Positions 21,941 through 30,223 are shown, counted from the first letter of the stretch. The stretch: 33,720 bases of DNA from Acidobacteriota bacterium (GCA_016190945.1 JACPPO010000144.1:1-33720); one strand, 5' to 3'. A program made the numbers and translations. Notes: generated by a model not told the origin, from the sequence alone.

Positions 21941-24550
21941 ATGAGCGCTCAGATTCCTCCGGAGTTCGAGCAGAAGAATCCTGAGCGCCGCCTGACAGGT
22001 GCGGATTCTTCAGCCGACGTCACGTCGCCTCCGGCCAGTGGAGTCGGGACGAGTGGGGCGGGCTACGGCTACGGCTACGGCTACGGGAGCTCCGTGGCGA
22101 ACCCTTCCGAGCTGACTCTCGTCCACTATCTCCAAGTACTCTATCGGCGCCGGTATATCGCGGTTAGCGCGTTTCTCGCCGTCTTTCTCAGCGTCGCTCT
22201 CCATACCTTCACGGCCGTTCGAATCTATGAAGGTGCGGTCAGAATCCTCATCGAAAGAGAGAACCCCAACGTGGTCTCTTTTCAGGAGGTGTTGGAGCAG
22301 AGCGAGCTGACCGACGACTACTACGAGACCCAGTACAAGATTCTGCAGAGCCGCGCGCTCGCGCGCAGCACGATCGACTCGCTCGACCTGTGGTCGCACC
22401 CGCAGCTCAATCAGCCCCCGCGGCTGACGATCCGCGCGATTCTCATGAGGCCTGTCAACACGGTCGCGAGATGGTTCGAGCCGCCGAGGCCGATTGAGGC
22501 CCCGGATGCCGCGGAGACGAGAGCCCAGTCGCGCGTCATCGACCGTTTCCTGCGCAGCCTGACCGTCTCGGCTGTTCGCTACAGCCGACTGGTCGATGTC
22601 ACGTTCCGCTCGCCCGATCCTCAGCTCGCGGCCAGAGTGGCGAATGCGCTCTCCGAATCGTACATCCGGCAGAGCGTCGAGTTGCGGTCCTCGACGACGA
22701 AAGAGGCGTCCGAGTTCCTCACCCAGCAGCTTGCCGAACAGCGGAAACGGCTCGAGGCGAGCGAGCAGGCGCTACAGGCCTACCGCGAGCGCACTGACTC
22801 CGTTTCCCTCGAAGAGCGCCAGAACGTCGTCGTGCAGAGGCTCGCTGACCTCAACGCCGCAGTGACAAGAGCCAATACCGCTCGGATCCAGAAAGAAGCG
22901 ACGTACAACCAGGTCAAGGGCATCATGGAGAACCCTGCGGCGATCGATAAGGTCCCGCTCATCCTGTCAAATCCGTTCGTTCAGCAGCAGAAGACCGAGC
23001 TCGCGCAGCTGCAGCGGCAGCGCGCGCAGCTGTCCGAGAAGCTGGGCCCGAACCATCCCGACATGGTGAAGGTCGGTCTTGCCATTCAGAACGCCGAAGC
23101 CAGGATTCAGGCGGAAGCCGCGCAGATCGTCCAGGCGATGCGCAGTGACTACGAAGCGGCGGTGGCGGAAGAAAGGACGCTGTCGGCGGCGCTCAGTCAG
23201 CAGAAACAGGAGGCACAAGTCCTCAACCGGGCGGGAATCCAGTACGGGGTTCTGCAGCGTGACGCGACCGCGAACCGCCAGATGTTCGAGAACCTCTTGC
23301 AGCGCACGCAGGAGACCGGCGTCTCGGAGGAGCTGAAGGCGGGCAATATTCGTGTGGTAGATCCCGCCGAGACCCCATCGGCCCCGGTGTCCCCCGATCT
23401 GTTCAACAACCTCTTGTTCGCGTTACTCGGGGGCCTGTCGCTCGCCGTCGGTCTCGCTTTCGCGTTCGAATACGTTGACGACCGCATCAAGAATCCCGAC
23501 GAGATGAAGAAGCATCTCGGCCTACCGTTCCTTGGCATGGTGCCGGCGTTGTTCGATAAGAGCGTCACGGCGCCGCTCATCAGCGAGAACATCTCGAGTA
23601 TGTTCTCCGAGAGCTTTCGATCCATTCGGACGAATGTGCTCTTCTCCTCGACCGACGACGGCGGACGGATGATCGTTGTCACCAGCTCCGCGCCAGGCGA
23701 AGGAAAGACCATCGTCGCGACCAATCTGTCGGTTGCGCTCGCGCAAGCTGGTCATCGGGTTCTGCTCATCGACTCCGACATGCGGAAGCCGCGTACGCAC
23801 GAGGTGTTCTCCCGTGAGATCTCTCCCGGCCTCTCGAACCTGCTGGTGGGTAACGCGGCCGCCTCGGAGGCGATCCGTGACTGCTCGACGCCCGGGCTTT
23901 GGCTGATGCCGGCGGGCAATCACCCGCCGAACCCAGCGGAGCTGTTGGGATCGAAGCGCTTCAAGGACTTTACGGCGTTCCTGCTGCAGTATTTCGACTG
24001 GATAATCCTCGACACGCCACCCGTCATGGCGGTCACCGACGCCTCGATCGTGTCGAACATGGCGCATGGCGTGCTCTTCGTGGTTGGCGCGGAAATGACG
24101 AGCCGGCGCGTCGCGCAGCGGGCCATCGAACAGCTCGAGCTCGGACAGGCGAAATTCGTCGGCGCGGTGCTCAACCGGGTGGACCTCGAGCACAACTCCT
24201 ACTACTACTCTCGGTACTATCGCCCTGAATACGGCGGTTACTACGGCCCCCCCCCGAGCGGCACCCCTGGCGGCAACGGACGCCTACGGCCCTCCGCGGG
24301 TGGTACGATCAGTGGTGCCGGCGCGGCCGGTGCCAAAGCCGCGCGAATCGCCGCCGCAACGGGTGCCAGGGCCGCGCGAGTCACCGCCATCGCGGGCGGA
24401 CGCGGCGCACGTGGCGTGGTTGCGGCGTTCCGGGGTGCAGCCGCGGCGGGCGCCAGAGCCCTGCGTGGGACCGCGGCGGGTGCGGCAAAGACAGTCCAGT
24501 CGAGGGTCCGGGCGGTGCAACAACACATCCGTATCGAGAGGCACCTGTGA
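21941..24550 (+). CDS. Wzc-like bacterial tyrosine kinase / polysaccharide co-polymerase with extra basic tail
   Basis: 869 residues. Inner-membrane regulator of polysaccharide chain length and export. Residues about 50-160 are the Wzz domain with a first membrane segment (near 69-87). A long periplasmic coiled-coil part follows, then the GNVR-like region and a second membrane segment (about 487-507). The cytoplasmic BY-kinase domain has Walker A (PGEGKT, Lys589), Walker A' (LLIDSDMRKP, Asp611 and Asp613) and Walker B (IILDTPP, Asp691). A tyrosine cluster (YYYSRYYRPEYGGYYG, 754-769) is the expected autophosphorylation site. Unusually, about 100 more residues follow, rich in Ala, Gly and Arg with GAxAAR repeats. 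A GGCTAC tandem repeat encodes (GY)4 near residue 44. It is the first gene of the locus. Confidence 0.93.
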   Translation: MSAQIPPEFEQKNPERRLTGADSSADVTSPPASGVGTSGAGYGYGYGYGSSVANPSELTLVHYLQVLYRRRYIAVSAFLAVFLSVALHTFTAVRIYEGAVRILIERENPNVVSFQEVLEQSELTDDYYETQYKILQSRALARSTIDSLDLWSHPQLNQPPRLTIRAILMRPVNTVARWFEPPRPIEAPDAAETRAQSRVIDRFLRSLTVSAVRYSRLVDVTFRSPDPQLAARVANALSESYIRQSVELRSSTTKEASEFLTQQLAEQRKRLEASEQALQAYRERTDSVSLEERQNVVVQRLADLNAAVTRANTARIQKEATYNQVKGIMENPAAIDKVPLILSNPFVQQQKTELAQLQRQRAQLSEKLGPNHPDMVKVGLAIQNAEARIQAEAAQIVQAMRSDYEAAVAEERTLSAALSQQKQEAQVLNRAGIQYGVLQRDATANRQMFENLLQRTQETGVSEELKAGNIRVVDPAETPSAPVSPDLFNNLLFALLGGLSLAVGLAFAFEYVDDRIKNPDEMKKHLGLPFLGMVPALFDKSVTAPLISENISSMFSESFRSIRTNVLFSSTDDGGRMIVVTSSAPGEGKTIVATNLSVALAQAGHRVLLIDSDMRKPRTHEVFSREISPGLSNLLVGNAAASEAIRDCSTPGLWLMPAGNHPPNPAELLGSKRFKDFTAFLLQYFDWIILDTPPVMAVTDASIVSNMAHGVLFVVGAEMTSRRVAQRAIEQLELGQAKFVGAVLNRVDLEHNSYYYSRYYRPEYGGYYGPPPSGTPGGNGRLRPSAGGTISGAGAAGAKAARIAAATGARAARVTAIAGGRGARGVVAAFRGAAAAGARALRGTAAGAAKTVQSRVRAVQQHIRIERHL
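22061..22084 (+). repeat. tandem hexamer GGCTAC x4 in the kinase N-terminus
   Basis: Four exact in-frame copies encode alternating Gly-Tyr before the Wzz domain. Slippage would add or remove Gly-Tyr pairs without a frameshift. Confidence 0.9.
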
Positions 24551-24553
24551 CGC

Positions 24554-24583
24554 TTGACCGTGCCCGTGCGGCCGTTGTAGGCT
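24554..24583 (+). promoter_or_regulatory. candidate promoter giving a leaderless mRNA for the small ORF at 24591
   Basis: TTGACC at 24554-24559, an 18-bp spacer, then TAGGCT at 24578-24583, followed seven bases later by the ATG. The spacing to the start codon equals that of the TATAAT before the HEAT gene. The -10 is weak. Confidence 0.35.
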
Positions 24584-24590
24584 ACGCGCT

Positions 24591-24860
24591 ATGTCATTCA
24601 TAGACAGTGCCGCGGAAGTGCTCGATCGTACGGAGGCGTCGTTGAATTCGCTGATAACTGACGCACTCAAAGCGAAGGCGTACCGCGAGATCGCCACAAT
24701 CGCAGCGATGGCGGAGTCGGTTGCCGCTATCGGACCTGGACGTTCTCGCGAGAAGGCAAGCAAGGTCAGTACGGCCGCGGAGTTTGGAGGCGGCACGCAG
24801 GCGACCGCCGAGACCGCCAAGACGCCCGAGCCATCCTGGATGCGCCCAAAAACCACGTAG
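24591..24860 (+). CDS. small protein of unknown function
   Basis: 89 residues, not recognised. The first 50 residues look like two or three amphipathic helices (SAAEVLDRTEASLNSLITDA, then AYREIATIAAMAESVAAI), while the rest is low-complexity and probably disordered (Thr/Ala/Lys/Pro). No signal peptide, membrane segment or cysteine. It starts 40 bp after the kinase stop. The only ribosome site is a weak AGG nine bases upstream, and a promoter-like pair places transcription start near the ATG. The helical first half with normal composition argues for a real gene; a chance frame cannot be excluded. Its place inside the polysaccharide locus hints at a role there, by position only. Confidence 0.45.
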   Translation: MSFIDSAAEVLDRTEASLNSLITDALKAKAYREIATIAAMAESVAAIGPGRSREKASKVSTAAEFGGGTQATAETAKTPEPSWMRPKTT

Positions 24861-24972
24861 CCTCTTCCCTGCTGCAAACCCGTTTCCGATAAGCTCCGCC
24901 GGCGTTCCCGCAACGCCTTTCCGGCGATCCCATTCCCAATGCCTTCCCTGTCTCCTTTCTTGAGACCCAGAA

Positions 24973-25002
24973 TTGTATTTCCGCGGACTCAGTGTGTACA
25001 AT
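24973..25002 (+). promoter_or_regulatory. candidate promoter upstream of the repeat lipoprotein
   Basis: TTGTAT (24973-24978), an 18-bp spacer and TACAAT (24997-25002), about 100 bp before the chosen start at 25106. The rest of 24861-25105 shows no gene; a TTGACT at 25032 lacks a matching -10. Confidence 0.4.
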
Positions 25003-25105
25003 GGTCGAAAGGCGCTAAGTGTAATGTGGTGTTGACTTTCGGTCTTGCTGGGACGTGTTTCTCTGGGCGCGTTTGCGCTTGGACTGTAAGTCACGGAGCG
25101 AAGCT

Positions 25106-25678
25106 GTGCCCGGCCGCTTGACACCGGTTACGCAACGGAACCGTCACGCGTCACGGTCTTCGCGTGTCGGCTTCCTCCTGTTGGTCGGCTTTCTCCTCTT
25201 GGTCGGCGTCATGGGCGGTTCGGGGTGTGGGACCGTTCGCGACGAGCCGAGCCGCATCGAGCCGGTATACGACCGGACAACCGGCAGGCTGGAGCTGCTG
25301 AAATACGACGCCAACGGTGACGGCACCGTCGATACGTGGAGCTACATGGACGGCGCCCGGGTCTTGCGGATCGAGCTGGACGGAGACCAGGACAAGCGGA
25401 TCGACCGGTGGGAGTACTACGGACCAGACCAGCAGATCGAAAAGATTGGGCTGTCCACCAAGCGCGATGGGAAGGCAGACCGGTTTGAATACTACGAGAA
25501 AGGCATGCTGACGCGCGCCGAGGTGGATTCCAGCGGCGACGGCAGGATTGACAAGTGGGAAGTTTACAACGGTTCACGGCTGGCGTCGGTGGCGTTCGAC
25601 ACGACGCAGCGAGGTTCCCCAGACCGGCGTGTAGTATACGGACCGGATGGGAGCGCGCGACTCGAGCGGCTACCCTAG
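25106..25678 (+). CDS. probable lipoprotein with five about 24-residue repeats (EF-hand-like / MORN-like)
   Basis: 190 residues from a GTG at 25106, chosen because GGAG lies seven bases upstream. The N-terminus is basic, then hydrophobic (FLLLVGFLLLVGVM), ending in GGSGC with Cys41 as likely lipid site; the lipobox is imperfect (Gly at -3). From about residue 62 come five repeats, each with an acidic loop and an aromatic pair, for example DANGDGTVDTWSY, DGDQDKRIDRWEYY, DSSGDGRIDKWEVY. Repeats 1 and 4 match the calcium-loop pattern DxNxDGxxD or a close variant; repeats 3 and 5 are degenerate. It may bind calcium or polysaccharide at the outer membrane. Position in the export locus suggests a part in secretion; function unknown. 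Confidence 0.72.
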   Translation: MPGRLTPVTQRNRHASRSSRVGFLLLVGFLLLVGVMGGSGCGTVRDEPSRIEPVYDRTTGRLELLKYDANGDGTVDTWSYMDGARVLRIELDGDQDKRIDRWEYYGPDQQIEKIGLSTKRDGKADRFEYYEKGMLTRAEVDSSGDGRIDKWEVYNGSRLASVAFDTTQRGSPDRRVVYGPDGSARLERLP

Positions 25679-25714
25679 AGACCAGAGCTCTCCGTTAAAT
25701 GGCCCATACTTTGC

Positions 25715-25733
25715 CCGTACAAGGGCGGTACGG
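25715..25733. promoter_or_regulatory. CCGTAC-N7-GTACGG inverted repeat upstream of the small secreted protein gene
   Basis: A perfect 6-bp dyad with a 7-base loop in the 173-bp gap 25679-25851. It could be an operator or a hairpin. A purine-rich stretch follows at 25788-25822; no clear -35/-10 pair is seen in this gap. Confidence 0.35.
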
Positions 25734-25851
25734 CTGGCACGACGGGCAGGAGCGCGCGCTACAGTCACGCGGCGATTCGTCCGAAAGTAAAGGAAGATAA
25801 GAGATTACGGGTAAGGAGAGAACCAGCTTACGCTGACCGAGTGAGGTAATC

Positions 25852-26391
25852 ATGCGTCACATTACCGTGTTTACTCTCGTTGCCGGCCTGTCGCTGTCGC
25901 CGTCGCCGCTTGTCGCGGCGCAAGCGACCGGTGCGGCCGCCCAGCCCCAGACGGTCATCGGCGGAACCGTCCTGAACCCGTCACAAGCGACCATCAGCGG
26001 CACCGTCGCGACCCCGGGCGGACAACCGGCGGCGAACACCGTGGTTCAGGCTAGAAATCTGGTGACGGGTGACATCGCCGGATCGACGCCAACGGCGACC
26101 GGCGGCCAGTTCGCGCTTAACGTCAACCCCGGAAGCTACGTGCTCGAAGTCGTCGACGCGACCGGCCAGATCGTCGGCACCAGCTCGTTTATTTCCGCGG
26201 CGGCCGGGAGCGCTGTCACGGCAACCTTGACCGCCGCGAGCGGCGTGCTGGGGGCCGTCAGCACCGCGACCGGCCTCGTGGCGACGCTTGGCGCCACCGC
26301 CGCGCGGAGCGTGACGTTTGCCGCGGCGGCGGCAGGCGTGGCTGGTGTGGTGGTGCCGCCGGCCACGCCCGTAGCGAGCCCGTCGCGGTAG
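25852..26391 (+). CDS. small secreted carboxypeptidase-regulatory-like (beta-sandwich) protein
   Basis: 179 residues with a signal peptide (ITVFTLVAGLSLSPSPLVAA, cleavage near residue 24-26). Residues about 44-105 read as a carboxypeptidase-regulatory or SpaA-like beta-sandwich: ISGTVATPGGQPAANTVVQARNL...GQFALNVNPGSYVLEVVDATGQ. The C-terminal third is Ala/Val/Thr-rich with two hydrophobic stretches (AVSTATGLVATLGATAA, FAAAAAGVAGVVVPP) that could be a membrane or surface-associated segment. The ATG has GAGG five bases upstream. Such domains are often found on secreted and outer-membrane proteins of this kind of bacterium. It lies between the lipoprotein and barrel genes. No enzyme motif. Confidence 0.72.
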   Translation: MRHITVFTLVAGLSLSPSPLVAAQATGAAAQPQTVIGGTVLNPSQATISGTVATPGGQPAANTVVQARNLVTGDIAGSTPTATGGQFALNVNPGSYVLEVVDATGQIVGTSSFISAAAGSAVTATLTAASGVLGAVSTATGLVATLGATAARSVTFAAAAAGVAGVVVPPATPVASPSR

Positions 26392-26446
26392 CCGGCTCGG
26401 GGTCGTTTCGGTTACGAACCCCACGTGTCCCGACGACCTTGAGCCG

Positions 26447-27685
26447 ATGATGTCGTGCGACTCGAGGCCCCGCAGACACCCCGCCTGGCGGCTCGCGCTC
26501 GCGGCAACAGCCGTCTGCGCTTCGCCGGCGTTCGCTCAGAACGCTCCGGATCCGGATGCGGAAGCGACGATGCGATTCGGACCGCTCTCGCTGAAGTCCA
26601 CGATCGCGCTGAGCAACCTGGGTATCGACACCAATGTCTTCAATGAGGCCGATGCCGATCGTCCGCAGAGTGATTTCACGATGACGTTCACGCCCACGAC
26701 CGATCTCTGGCTGCGCGTGGGCCGGACGTGGATCAGCGGAACGATTCACGTGGACTGGGTCTACTACCGCCGATTCGCGTCCGAACGGTCGGCAAATTCG
26801 AACTACCGGGTGGGGGTGTCTCGCACGTTCAACCGTCTGGCCCTGAAGGGAGGCGCCAGCCGGCTCAGCACGCGCGACCGGCCGGGCTTCGAAATCGACG
26901 CACGCTCGCAGCGCATGGAGACGGCGTTTGACGGCGAGGTCGAGATGCGGACGTTCTCGAAGACGTACGTCTCAGCCAGGGCGCGGCGCCAGCGGGTCGA
27001 GTTCGATCAGGCGGCCGTGTTCCGGGAGGCCAGTCTCGGCCGGGAGTTGAACCGGAGGATCTCCGGCACCGCCTTCGTGGTTCGCCATCGCGTGACGCCG
27101 CTGACGAACGTCTCACTCGAGGTCTGGCGCGATCACGAGCGATTCGTGTTCTCGCCGTTCCGGGACTCCGACTCGACTCGCATCGCGGGAAGCGTGAATT
27201 TTCAGCCGCTGGCGCTGATCAACGGAGACGCGTCCTTCGGCTACCGGCGTTTCACGCCGCTCGCCGGCGACGTGCCACCTTACCGGGGCGCGACGGCGGC
27301 CGTTGGTCTCTCGTACAACCTGCTCGGGACAACCCGGCTGGGCGTCGAGGCCACGCGCGACCTGCAGCCTTCCTTCGAGCCCACCCAGCCGTACTACCTC
27401 GAGACCGGCGTGAGCGGCTCCGTTCAGCGGCAGGTGTACGGGCCCTTTGACGTCCTGGCGCGTACGGGCGTCCGGCGCCTCGCCTATCGCGACAGAATCG
27501 GCGCGGCGGTGAAGGTGTCCAACCGGGCGGACCTGGTGCGCACGTTCGGCGTCGGTGCCGGGTACCGTCTCGGAACGGATAAGCGCATCGGCTTCACGAT
27601 CGATCATCAGAAACGGACCTCCAGTGTTGACGGGCGCCAGTACAGCGGCCTGCGATATGGCATGTCCGTCACGTATGAAACCTAG
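26447..27685 (+). CDS. outer-membrane beta-barrel protein of the exopolysaccharide locus
   Basis: 412 residues with a signal peptide (WRLALAATAVCASPAFAQ, cleavage near residue 31). The mature part is a long series of amphipathic strands with Arg- and aromatic-rich turns, for example TWISGTIHVDWVYYRRF and KTYVSARARRQRVEF, ending in SGLRYGMSVTYET with the penultimate-residue pattern of barrel C-termini. Length fits a 16- to 18-strand barrel. Similar barrels accompany exopolysaccharide secretion genes and may form or gate the outer-membrane channel. The start of wza overlaps its last 11 bases, so the two are coupled, which supports a shared export role. The precise family is not recognised. Confidence 0.75.
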   Translation: MMSCDSRPRRHPAWRLALAATAVCASPAFAQNAPDPDAEATMRFGPLSLKSTIALSNLGIDTNVFNEADADRPQSDFTMTFTPTTDLWLRVGRTWISGTIHVDWVYYRRFASERSANSNYRVGVSRTFNRLALKGGASRLSTRDRPGFEIDARSQRMETAFDGEVEMRTFSKTYVSARARRQRVEFDQAAVFREASLGRELNRRISGTAFVVRHRVTPLTNVSLEVWRDHERFVFSPFRDSDSTRIAGSVNFQPLALINGDASFGYRRFTPLAGDVPPYRGATAAVGLSYNLLGTTRLGVEATRDLQPSFEPTQPYYLETGVSGSVQRQVYGPFDVLARTGVRRLAYRDRIGAAVKVSNRADLVRTFGVGAGYRLGTDKRIGFTIDHQKRTSSVDGRQYSGLRYGMSVTYET

Positions 27686-28565
27686 CGTCCTGACGGTCGC
27701 GGCGTTCGCGCTGACGCTGTGCTCGTCGGTACCGCTCTTTGCCCAGACACCACCACCCAACCTGCCGTCCGCGCAGCAGGCCGCCAACTATGTGGTCGGC
27801 CCGCAGGACGTGCTCGTCATCACCTCGTACGATCAGCCCGAACTGACCGGAAAGTTCACCGTTGAGATCGACGGAACGTTCACCTATCCCCTGATCGGGC
27901 GCCTCAGGGTTGGCGGGATGACGCTCCGCGGGGTCGAAGCGGCGCTCAGGAAGGAACTCGTCGATCAAGGGTTCTTCCGGGACCCGCAGGTGACGGTCGC
28001 CGTCGAGCAGTACCGCAGCCAGAAGATCTACATCGTCGGCGAGGTGCGAACGCCCGGCGCGTATCCGATGTCCGGTGACATGCGCCTGGTGGAAGCGCTC
28101 GCGCTCGCGGGCTCGACGCTGGCGACGGCGAGCGGCGAGGCTGTGATTGTGCGCCCGTCGAGCGAAGCGCTGGTCATCGAGCCGACGGCCCGGAAACCGG
28201 CTGTATCGGCCGAACTCTCTCCAGAGGATCCGGACAAGGTGGTTCGAGTGGATCTCCGCGAGCTCGAGAACGGCGATCTGACCCAGAACGTGGCGCTTCG
28301 CAACGGCGACACCATCTTCGTGCTCCGCGCTGAAAGCGTGTACGTGTTCGGGCAGGTCAGAAACCCGGGGGCATATCCGTTGCGGCAGAAGGACACGACG
28401 GTGCTGCAGGCGCTGGCGCTCGCGGGCGGCATCACGGACCGCGGTTCAACGGGGCGAATTCAGATTGTGCGGATCGTCGACGGCAAGAGAGAAGAGCTCC
28501 GGGCCGAGCTGACCGACTTCGTGCTGCCCCGCGACACAATCATCGTACCCGAAAGGTTCTTCTAG
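27675..28565 (+). CDS. Wza-type polysaccharide export protein (Poly_export + SLBB)
   Basis: 296 residues with a signal peptide (VLTVAAFALTLCSSVPLFAQ). The polysaccharide-export domain starts at YVVGPQDVLVITSYDQPELTGKFTVE (about residues 36-61), followed by an SLBB domain (YIVGEVRTPGAYPMSG, about 118-133) and a second SLBB (VYVFGQVRNPGAYPLRQ, about 228-244). It forms the periplasmic/outer-membrane conduit for exopolysaccharide. It seems to lack the lipid-modified Cys of E. coli Wza: Cys16 is not in a proper lipobox and Ala-Gln fits signal peptidase I. It also lacks the C-terminal amphipathic pore helix, which fits with the neighbouring barrel supplying the outer-membrane pore (inference). Confidence 0.9.
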   Translation: MKPSVLTVAAFALTLCSSVPLFAQTPPPNLPSAQQAANYVVGPQDVLVITSYDQPELTGKFTVEIDGTFTYPLIGRLRVGGMTLRGVEAALRKELVDQGFFRDPQVTVAVEQYRSQKIYIVGEVRTPGAYPMSGDMRLVEALALAGSTLATASGEAVIVRPSSEALVIEPTARKPAVSAELSPEDPDKVVRVDLRELENGDLTQNVALRNGDTIFVLRAESVYVFGQVRNPGAYPLRQKDTTVLQALALAGGITDRGSTGRIQIVRIVDGKREELRAELTDFVLPRDTIIVPERFF

Positions 28566-28594
28566 ATCGTAGCGGCCACGCCGCTCCCGTCCTT

Positions 28595-30220
28595 ATGAGC
28601 AAGATCGCGAATTCGGTCGAGGCAATCAGCCGCGGCGGCGCCGGAGTCGCGCGCGGCGGGCCGGCCGCGACCGCCACGGCGCGCGCCGCGCCGCCGGTGG
28701 CGGCGGGCGACGACGACCGAATCCCGAGAGTCTTCCTCGGTGCCGGGGATCTGCTCGTTCTGGTACTGGCGTTCCTGGCGGCGCATTACTTCGCTCCAGC
28801 CGTGCAGGGCCTCCTCTTACCGGGAGGCCTCCTCCCGCTGCCCGCCATCTTCCCGGCGCCGCAGGCGCCAACGCCGGATTTGTTCCGGCCGCTGTCGGAA
28901 GTGATCTGGCTACTTATGGCCACAGCGCCGGCGACGTTCGTTGCCTTGGAGCTGCTCGGCGGGTACCGGCGGCTCATCACCCAATCGATCACGCGACTGG
29001 TGGCGAGCGCGACGATCTCGCAGACCGTCGCGATCAGCTTCGGTGCGCTGATCGGCTTCGCGCTCAAGCTGCCCAGTTCCAGCCGCGTCCTGATTTTCAC
29101 CTACGGTTTGGCGTCCTCCCTGGGGCTGATCGCCTACCGTGCCGCCGTCTGGACCTATCAAGAGCGTCGCCTGGCCAACGGCGTGTATGCCAAGAACGTC
29201 CTGCTCGTGGGCCAGCCGCGCACCGTCGAATGGATGATTCAGCACTTCCGGAAACACGTCGCCGAGAACCGGTTTCGGCTCGCCGGCTGGCTCAGCGTCC
29301 ACGCCGAGCAGGCCCACTTCCCCGAGCGGCGTCGGGACGATGCTTCCCGTGACATCCCGCTCGAGCGACTCGGACGGGCGGAAGATCTGGGTGAGCTGCT
29401 GATTCATCATCCCGTTCATGAGGTGATCGCCATTCAGTCTTCCGGGGATCGCGAGTGGCTGCGGCACGTGCTGGAGCACTGCGACTACTTCCGGATACGG
29501 CTGCGCATCGTTCCCGAGGCGCTGCTCGTCGAGACTCTTCGCGATCTGCGGCTCGTCTTCCGCGACGATCCCCTTCGTTTGCCGGAGGTGGTACTGGCGC
29601 CGCCGCATCTCGACGCGGACGTGCTCTTCGTCAAACGCTTCATCGACATCGTCGTATCGGCTGCATTGCTCGTGATCCTGTCGCCGCTGTTCCTGCTCGT
29701 GGCGGCGGCCATCAAGATCACCACGCCCCACCTGCCGGTCTTTTACCCGTGGCGCGTCATCGGTCTCAGCGGTCGCCCGTTCACCGGACACAAGTTCACC
29801 ACGATGGTGGCGGACGCTGATGAGCTGAAGCAGCGTCTTCTCGCGCGGAACGAGATGAAGGGGCCCGTCTTCAAGCTCAAAGAGGACCCCCGTATCACGC
29901 CGCTCGGAGGCTTTCTGCGGAAGTTCAGTCTCAACGAGCTGCCTCAGCTCTGGAGCGTGTTGAAAGGGGACATGAGCCTGGTCGGTCCGCGGCCGGCGTT
30001 CCGCGACGAGCTCGAGCGCTACGAGCTCTGGCAGAAGCGGAAACTGTGCGTGAAGCCGGGCCTTACGTGTCTGTGGCAGGTCAGCGGGCGCAATCGGATC
30101 AACAGCTTCGACGACTGGGTGCGCCTCGATCTGGAATACATCGACCGCTGGAGCCTCTGGTTGGACATGCGCATTCTGGCGCGCACCCTGTGGGCGGTCG
30201 TATCCGGGTCGGGCTCCTAG
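28595..30220 (+). CDS. exopolysaccharide polyprenyl glycosylphosphotransferase (initiating sugar-phosphate transferase)
   Basis: 541 residues. Transfers the first sugar-1-phosphate from a nucleotide sugar to undecaprenyl phosphate at the inner membrane. The N-terminal part has a low-complexity Ala/Gly lead (about 1-40), several hydrophobic segments (about 47-70, 103-125, 143-165) and a CoA-binding-like Rossmann segment ([18 protein letters not shown]). The catalytic bacterial sugar transferase domain begins at [20 protein letters not shown] (about 344) and holds [54 protein letters not shown] and [14 protein letters not shown]. This is the WbaP/EpsE/GumD class. The donor sugar cannot be read from sequence. 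No clear ribosome site precedes the ATG. It ends 3 bp before the epimerase gene. Confidence 0.92.
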   Translation: MSKIANSVEAISRGGAGVARGGPAATATARAAPPVAAGDDDRIPRVFLGAGDLLVLVLAFLAAHYFAPAVQGLLLPGGLLPLPAIFPAPQAPTPDLFRPLSEVIWLLMATAPATFVALELLGGYRRLITQSITRLVASATISQTVAISFGALIGFALKLPSSSRVLIFTYGLASSLGLIAYRAAVWTYQERRLANGVYAKNVLLVGQPRTVEWMIQHFRKHVAENRFRLAGWLSVHAEQAHFPERRRDDASRDIPLERLGRAEDLGELLIHHPVHEVIAIQSSGDREWLRHVLEHCDYFRIRLRIVPEALLVETLRDLRLVFRDDPLRLPEVVLAPPHLDADVLFVKRFIDIVVSAALLVILSPLFLLVAAAIKITTPHLPVFYPWRVIGLSGRPFTGHKFTTMVADADELKQRLLARNEMKGPVFKLKEDPRITPLGGFLRKFSLNELPQLWSVLKGDMSLVGPRPAFRDELERYELWQKRKLCVKPGLTCLWQVSGRNRINSFDDWVRLDLEYIDRWSLWLDMRILARTLWAVVSGSGS

Positions 30221-30223
30221 CCC

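Noticed and set aside
27675-27740. Lipobox at Cys16 of the Wza-type protein
   Set aside because: The residue before the Cys is Leu, which does not fit the lipobox; the Ala-Gln site further on fits signal peptidase I.
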